Below are positions 58,017 to 64,000 of a stretch of 64,000 nucleotides of DNA, one piece after another (within the stretch, counting starts at the first letter, position 1; every line of letters starts with the position of its first letter). The translations under genes and the position numbers were made by a program. Under the pieces are notes generated by a model. The model saw only the letters and a list, made by a program, of their open reading frames with translations. It was not told the origin of the DNA and ran no database searches. The stretch spans positions 31,868,001 through 31,932,000 of the forward strand of contig CM034546.1 of NCBI GenBank assembly GCA_020055645.1, written 5' to 3'. This DNA comes from Tomocerus qinae (Eukaryota > Arthropoda > Collembola > Entomobryomorpha > Tomoceridae).

Positions 58017-60066
58017 GTATTCCTTAAGCTTTGTATTTGGTGTGATTTTTGTTTCATTCCGAGATGGGAACTGCATTCCAAATTTGAATTCTTACAGAAA
58101 TTGCGATTTCAACCTGATAAATTCTGAATACTCTGTATGGGCGACAGAGTTTTTCCTGGAAAATCAACACTCACAGCCGTGGACAGTTGCCAGCTATGAT
58201 TACGACAAATACCTTTTAGGTCCCGATAAACACCATCCTCGAGATTTGTCAAAGAATACATGTATTGTAAATATTCTGATGGAGCCTTATTTTCCGTTAC
58301 ACGCAGCAGGAGATTATTTTGGGCAGGAAGTGAATCGTCGTCCTTCTACTTTCATCATCGTCTACAACAGAAACATGGAAGTGAAATGGATGAGAGAAGA
58401 ATGGCAGTATAATGCCAAGCTTGAATTGATTTGTCCACTATTTGTATTGGTCATTCATAGTGCTACTCGTCATTCAGTGTACACCGGACATCTCTACAAG
58501 TATGAATGGTTATACTTAGACACAGAAATCTTCGACGAAAATTGGGAAGGGGTGTGGTACTCCTTGAACGGACATTTGTATGGCACTGTTATAGCAAGCA
58601 TTGAAATAAACTTCCCCTCCAAATATCCTAGCCCAATGTTAATTTTCAAAAGGTCTTTATATTCAGTAATGAAAGTATTAGATAGGAAAACATTCCAACC
58701 TTCCTACAGTGTTGTAGGAATAATGTCTGAAAGATTAAATTTTACAGCTGTTTTTGGAAGAAGTGAAAGAGATTTCAGAACCCGTAGACTACTCTGTGGA
58801 TACATTGGAATGTCAAATATTAAAAAAGTTGCCTTCCACTACGTTTGGAATTCACAGACATTTATCGATCCAATGCTAGAAGAGGTTGCTGTCTACTGCC
58901 AGGCTAAAAACGAAATGATTGGAGTCTCATTAGCAGTTTTAGTTCAGAATACTTTTGATGAACCTTGCTGGATTCTTATTTTGACTCTATTTCCACTTTC
59001 GTTGTTCATTTTAACATTCAGTTGGATTAATATCTCCTTTAGACAGAAATTTCATTGGATTACAATATCCTTAGTATCTGTTCTTTTGGACCAGTCGGTT
59101 TCTTTGAACAGAAAGAGAATTCTCTACTTGATAGTAACCATGGGATTCGTAATCACAATTTTGTATGGGACGTGGACGTGGATAACAAGCGAAATTGTTG
59201 TGCCCCTGGACATAAAACAATTTCAGGATGTTTACGAGCTCTTCAATAATAATTACAAAGAATTATGGCAGAGAAACAGACAAATTGATTTGAATGTGAA
59301 TCATACTCATTTTTATACAAAATACAAGTTATTGGATAAAATGAATTCCAGCGTTTATATTTACGACTGGGAAATAGAAAACTCGGCTAAAACTTTTGGA
59401 GACAATGGAATCACCCGTCCAGCAGATGTAACATTGAAGTTGTTGACTAATTATACATTGAAATTATTTTTCTTTTCACCTATCCATGATGTTCAATATC
59501 GTGCAGCTATGCTTCCAAAAATGAACTCTGTTGATGCAGTTTGTACAACCACAAAATCATCCGTCTTTATAAGACAGGAAACATCCACATTTCAGTTTTG
59601 TTACCGCTACAATTTTCAATATTATTACCAACAGATGAGGGAAGAGGGATTTCTAAAATACTGGGAAGATCAATATAACTATCGAAGAAATCTGCCAGAT
59701 AAGTATTCATATTTCAAAATGAAGTTCGAAGAAAGTCTAGATGTCCCCATAAGTCTTAATATGAAAATTCATTCCATTTTTATTTTGTGTGGTTATCTCA
59801 TTCTAGCAGCTGCACTACCATTATTCCTAGAATTCATTTTTCATAAATTCGTTTCTTTCCATCTTTTGAAACTTTATTTCCGCAAAATATTTTATTCAAT
59901 TCCTTTGTGTTTCACTTCGTTTCGAAAACACCCCATGGAAAAAATTACATATTTATTCAAATTATGTTCGGATATAGTAGGGTCTGGGAAATGTTTTAAA
60001 AGAAAACATCAAGTATCACACGACACTAATCAAATTTTTGTGCGCAGCAATTATGTAATGGGTTGA
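58017..60066 (+). CDS. Divergent ionotropic receptor (iGluR-like), large 3' exon intact
   Basis: The frame is open from an acceptor-like TATATAG at 58016 to the stop at 60066 (about 683 codons). No ATG lies at its start, so the initiation exon is upstream and unresolved; the hydrophobic SLSFVFGVIFVSF may be part of a signal peptide. Order fits the IR fold. Numbering from 58042: an extracellular and S1-like part; M1 at about 309-331 (CWILILTLFPLSLFILTFSW); a pore segment at 337-353 (FHWITISLVSVLLDQS); M2 at 358-383; an S2-like part; M3 at 575-600 (IFILCGYLILAAALPLFLEF). Canonical glutamate-binding residues are not obvious, as in divergent IRs. Likely role: ligand-gated cation channel in chemosensory neurons. 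Unlike three of the four gustatory-type genes, it has no frameshift. Confidence 0.75.
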
Positions 60067-61240
60067 TAATGGTAATTATAGAAAAATATCGCATACTAGA
60101 AATAAGCCCGTCCTACGGATGGGTAATTATCAACACTGCTCACTCATAATAACACCAAATCCAACAATTTTACCAAAAAGTAATTTTTTTCTAACGTTGC
60201 TGTTTAAAGTCCTTTTATCACCCGCGCAGCATTTGGTTTAATTTCGAAATATTGTAATTATTCTTGCGCCTGCGTAGTTCCACTAAATTCATCTTTTACA
60301 TTTATACATTATCACGGAAATTTTTCATTGCACAACTCCACTTTACGATTATCTTATGAGTATGAAGTATGATTATAAAAGTGCTTTAAGAATATGAACA
60401 TCATAACTTCTAACGTAAGAAATCAATTATATCAACTATTTATAATAATTAGTATTAACTATTATTACATCTATCTATATAATAGTGTAGACTTGATAAA
60501 ATTACCCAACGATGTATTTACCTATGTATGTTTGTATGGTAGGGAGAGCCGAAATATAATAGAGTCATAATATGCACAAGACACCAATGCTGTATTATGC
60601 TGGAACCTATTCCCTTTGAAATTAAACCACTAATGCTGGGGCTACTAGTAATATAATATAACACTTATTGTTTAAAAATAAAATATGGGTTTGTTTACTG
60701 TAGTTAAAAGCTAATTCGATAATAAAATTACTTTACCATAAACCAGATTTTATATTAGTCACTGGACGGTTTATTTGATTTACGTATATGTACAAAAAGG
60801 GCTGAAATTAACTAGGACTTTTGTTTTACACACTAATAATTTTGGAACGGGTAACAAGCATTGTAAATATTTTAAAGATCATTCGTTGCTTGAAAATATA
60901 TAACATTAGTATATAACCCACAGGACAGGCTACAAGCAAGGGGCGTTAAATGCTATAATGCAATGGACTAACATGCAGGGTATAGGGTAGCAATAACTGT
61001 CAATGTAGTTTAACGTTTGAACTAGCTCAGACACATAACGCGCTGCTGCTCTAGGTCTGTCGCTTTTGTTCAAGACCGCAGTTAAACCAGTTCTTACTTG
61101 GAATGCTCTGCTCCAGCCTTTACTTCCAATATTTTTAATCTTTCGGTCTTACTATATTAATAATATCTAATTTAGTGCATTACTTTCCTTTAGAGCCATT
61201 ACAATATGGGAAAGATATGGTCATGTAATTTGTCATGTCA
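60067..61240. other. 3' flank of the ionotropic receptor; no gene seen
   Basis: AT-rich intergenic sequence without a supported frame, repeat or RNA gene. Confidence 0.45.
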
Positions 61241-61243
61241 ACC

Positions 61244-61392
61244 CTTAAGGATTCAAAAAACTTTAATCCATTTTTTATTTGGCAGTAAAAACACACTCAA
61301 TTCATTGTAGGTATGAAGAATTAAGGTCTTTTTCACTACCAAACGAAAGATGGATTAATGTCTACTTCATCTTTAAAGGACGGTATAAGGTT
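61244..61392. mobile_element. Short relative of the TA foldback element
   Basis: CCCTTAAGGATTC at the left and TCTTTAAAGGACGGTA at the right. Inside, inverted TTAATCCATTTTTTATTTGG and CCAAACGAAAGATGGATTAA replace the usual subrepeats. It is diverged from the other copies. Confidence 0.5.
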
Positions 61393-61910
61393 AGGCTACG
61401 CCTGATTGGTATTATTGGTGTATAGTTAGAGAGATATTTTTAGTTTATCGCCGTCTAGAGAGATCCAAAAATATAACCATAAATTCCTTTCTGACACTCA
61501 CAAAATACCAAATATTGCAAGAACAGAGAATGGAATCCGCTTATATGTGTAAGTACCCAGGGTCCAGGGTAATTATTATAGCATTTTTAAAAGGAAAATC
61601 ACGTAATATATTTTCCTCTTTTGACGTTCCTTTAAGTCATCTGTGAATTGGTTCCATGTACTTTTTGAAACTGCAACTTGTGTCAGGAAATAACCGCAAT
61701 AAGCGTAATAAAAGGCGAATACGTACACCCTAAATGCTGGTAAAAGGTTTTGTGTACAGATTTTAGGTTTTGTACAGGTATTTTAGGTACAGGTTTTGTG
61801 TACACAGAAAATAGTCCTACTAAAATTTTACATATACTGTAAAAAATTACAAATTAAATTTTGAAGGGTAAGTGTTTTAAAAGATTTGAAAGTTGTCGAC
61901 TGAAAAAGGT

Positions 61911-64000
61911 TTAGTGGAAGCGTAATAAAAAGCGAAAATATACTCGCTAAAAGTTGGTGAAAACTTTGTGTTTAGATTTTAACACGCAACATATGTGTAA
62001 CTTAGCATTTCTATATGCTGTACAATAATGATGAATTAAGTTTTTCGGGGCAATTTTTACAATAAAGTTTAAAATTTTGGACTGAAAAATCGTATTTTTT
62101 AATATTGAATGTTATATATGATGGCAGTATTATATGAGATCTTCTGTAATAATAAACTAAGACCATGGTTCCCTAAGGCATACCCGAGTTAGAATGTGTC
62201 TTTCTTCCAGCTTCGTATAACAATGTCTGCTTACACTACAATATAATTTTCTAACTGACAACATAGTTAGGTAAACGATTTAGTGGAAGCGTAATAAAAA
62301 GCGAAAATATACTAGCTAAAAGTTGGTGAAAACTTTGTGTTTAGATTTTAACACGCAACATATGTGTAACTTAGCATTTCTATATGCTGTACAATAATGA
62401 TGAATTAAGTTTTTCGGGGCAATTTTTACAATAAAGTTTAAAATTTTGGACTGAAAAATCGTATTTTTTAATATTGAATGTTATATATGATGGCAGTATT
62501 ATATGAGATCTTCTGTAATAATAAACTAAGACCATGGTTCCCTAAGGCATACCCGAGTTAGAATGTGTCTTTCTTCCAGCTTCGTATAACAATGTCTGCT
62601 TACACTACAATATAATTTTCTAACTGATAACATAGTTAGGTAAACGGTTTAGTGGAAGCGTAATAAAAAGCGAAAATATACTCGCTAAAAGTTGGTGAAA
62701 ACTTTGTGTTTAGATTTTAACACGCAACATATGTGTAACTTAGCATTTCTATATGCTGTACAATAATGACGAATTAAGTTTTTCGGGGCAATTTTTACAA
62801 TAAAGTTTAAAATTTTGGACTGAAAAATCGTATTTTTTAATATTGAATGTTATATATGATGGCAGTATTATATGAGATCTTCTGTAATAATAAACTAAGA
62901 CCATGGTTCCCTAAGGCATACCCGAGTTAGTATGTGTCTTTCTTCCAGCTTCGTATAACAATGTCTGCTTACACTACAATATAATTTTCTAACTGATAAC
63001 ATAGTTAGGTAAACGGTTTAGTGGAAGCGTAATAAAAAGCGAAAATATACTCGCTAAAAGTTGGTGAAAACTTTGTGTTTAGATTTTAACACGCAACATA
63101 TGTGTAACTTAGCATTTCTATATATGCTGTACAATAATGACGAATTAAGTTTTTCGGGTCAATTTTTGCAATTAAGTTTAAAATTTTGGACTGAAGAATC
63201 GTATTTTTTAATATTGAATGTTATATATGATGGCAGTATTATATGAGATCTTCTGTAATAACAAGCTAAGACCATGGTTCCCTAAGGCATACCCGAGTTA
63301 GTATGTGTCTTTCTTCCAGCTTCGTATAACAATGTCTTCTTACGCTACGATATAATTTTCTAACTGATAACATAGTTTGGTAAACGGTTTAGTGGAAGCG
63401 TAATAAAAAGCGAAAATATACGCGCTAAAAGTTGGTGAAAACTTTGTGTTTAGATTTTAACACGCAACATATGTGTAATTTAGCATTTCTATATGCTGTA
63501 CAATAATGACGAATTAAGTTTTTCGGGGCAATTTTTACAATAAAGTTTAAAATTTTGGACTGAAAAATCGTATTTTTTAATATTGAATGTTATATATGAT
63601 GGCAGTATTATATGAGATCTTCTGTAATAATAAACTAAGACCATGGTTCCCTAAGGCATACCCGAGTTAGTATGTGTCTTTCTTCCAGCTTCGTATAACA
63701 ATGTCTGCTTACACTACAATATAATTTTCTAACTGATAACATAGTTAGGTAAACGGTTTAGTGGAAGCGTAATAAAAAGCGAAAATATACTCGCTAAAAG
63801 TTGGTGAAAACTTTGTGTTTAGATTTTAACACGCAACATATGTGTAACTTAGCATTTCTATATATGCTGTACAATAATGACGAATTAAGTTTTTCGGGTC
63901 AATTTTTGCAATTAAGTTTAAAATTTTGGACTGAAGAATCGTATTTTTTAATATTGAATGTTATATATGATGGCAGTATTATATGAGATCTTCTGTAATA
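61911..64000. repeat. 369-bp satellite array, at least 5.6 units, continues past the window
   Basis: Units start (TTAGTGGAAGCG) at 61911, 62280, 62649, 63018, 63389 and 63758: spacing 369, 369, 369, 371, 369. A degraded unit precedes at about 61690-61910. Units 4 and 6 share private variants (TATATATGCTGTAC, TTTTTGCAATTAAG, TGAAGAATCG) that unit 5 lacks, giving a 740-bp two-unit higher-order period. The repeated 61-codon frames are by-products of the satellite and start at TTG. Confidence 0.92.

Noticed and set aside
63061-63986. Repeated 61-aa frames as a gene family
   Set aside because: They are satellite units, start at TTG, and units 1-3 and 5 do not keep the frame.

Overview
This window is nuclear DNA from an arthropod, most likely a hexapod. 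It is AT-rich, its genes have GT-AG introns, and it holds an orexin/allatotropin-type neuropeptide receptor, gustatory-type chemoreceptors (7tm_7 style) and a divergent ionotropic receptor. Expansion of both chemoreceptor families together would fit a springtail or another non-model hexapod, but the sequence does not fix the species. Most of the window is transposon and repeat DNA. The open frames of 60-140 codons are mostly chance or exon fragments, and I assembled the genes below by hand from splice sites and reading phase.

Layout. 0-7 kb: foldback repeats, an interrupted Helitron-like element (2411-6445) and a truncated copy of the first exon of the allatotropin receptor (6660-6914). 7.8-12.7 kb: an intact two-exon gustatory-type receptor of 397 aa, with a second Helitron-like copy in its intron. 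13-21 kb: tandemly duplicated chemoreceptor units with two frameshifted receptors (15350-17031 and 19082-20335), several copies of a conserved upstream module, and minus-strand remnants of an unknown, perhaps kelch-like, gene. 22-26 kb: a hAT-type element with perfect 8-bp target duplications and a palindromic element carrying two tRNA-like heads. 27.9 kb: a possible small secreted peptide.

29.6-56.4 kb: a six-exon receptor of 393 aa with every splice phase consistent. Its 17.3-kb first intron holds two same-strand genes: a three-exon secreted Asn-rich protein (34998-38251) and a gustatory-type receptor with one frameshift (44898-46119). A very young, non-coding LTR element lies just upstream of the latter. 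Later introns carry a 38-bp minisatellite with CRE-like sites, a hAT-like MITE family with perfect 8-bp target duplications (also present in intron 1), and a TA-flanked element nested in one of those copies.

57-60 kb: an intact ionotropic-receptor-like gene. 61.9-64 kb: a 369-bp satellite that runs off the end of the window.

Biologically this is a chemosensory gene nursery wrapped around a conserved neuropeptide receptor. Local duplication made extra chemoreceptors, a partial receptor copy and shared promoter blocks. Transposons then filled introns and promoters.
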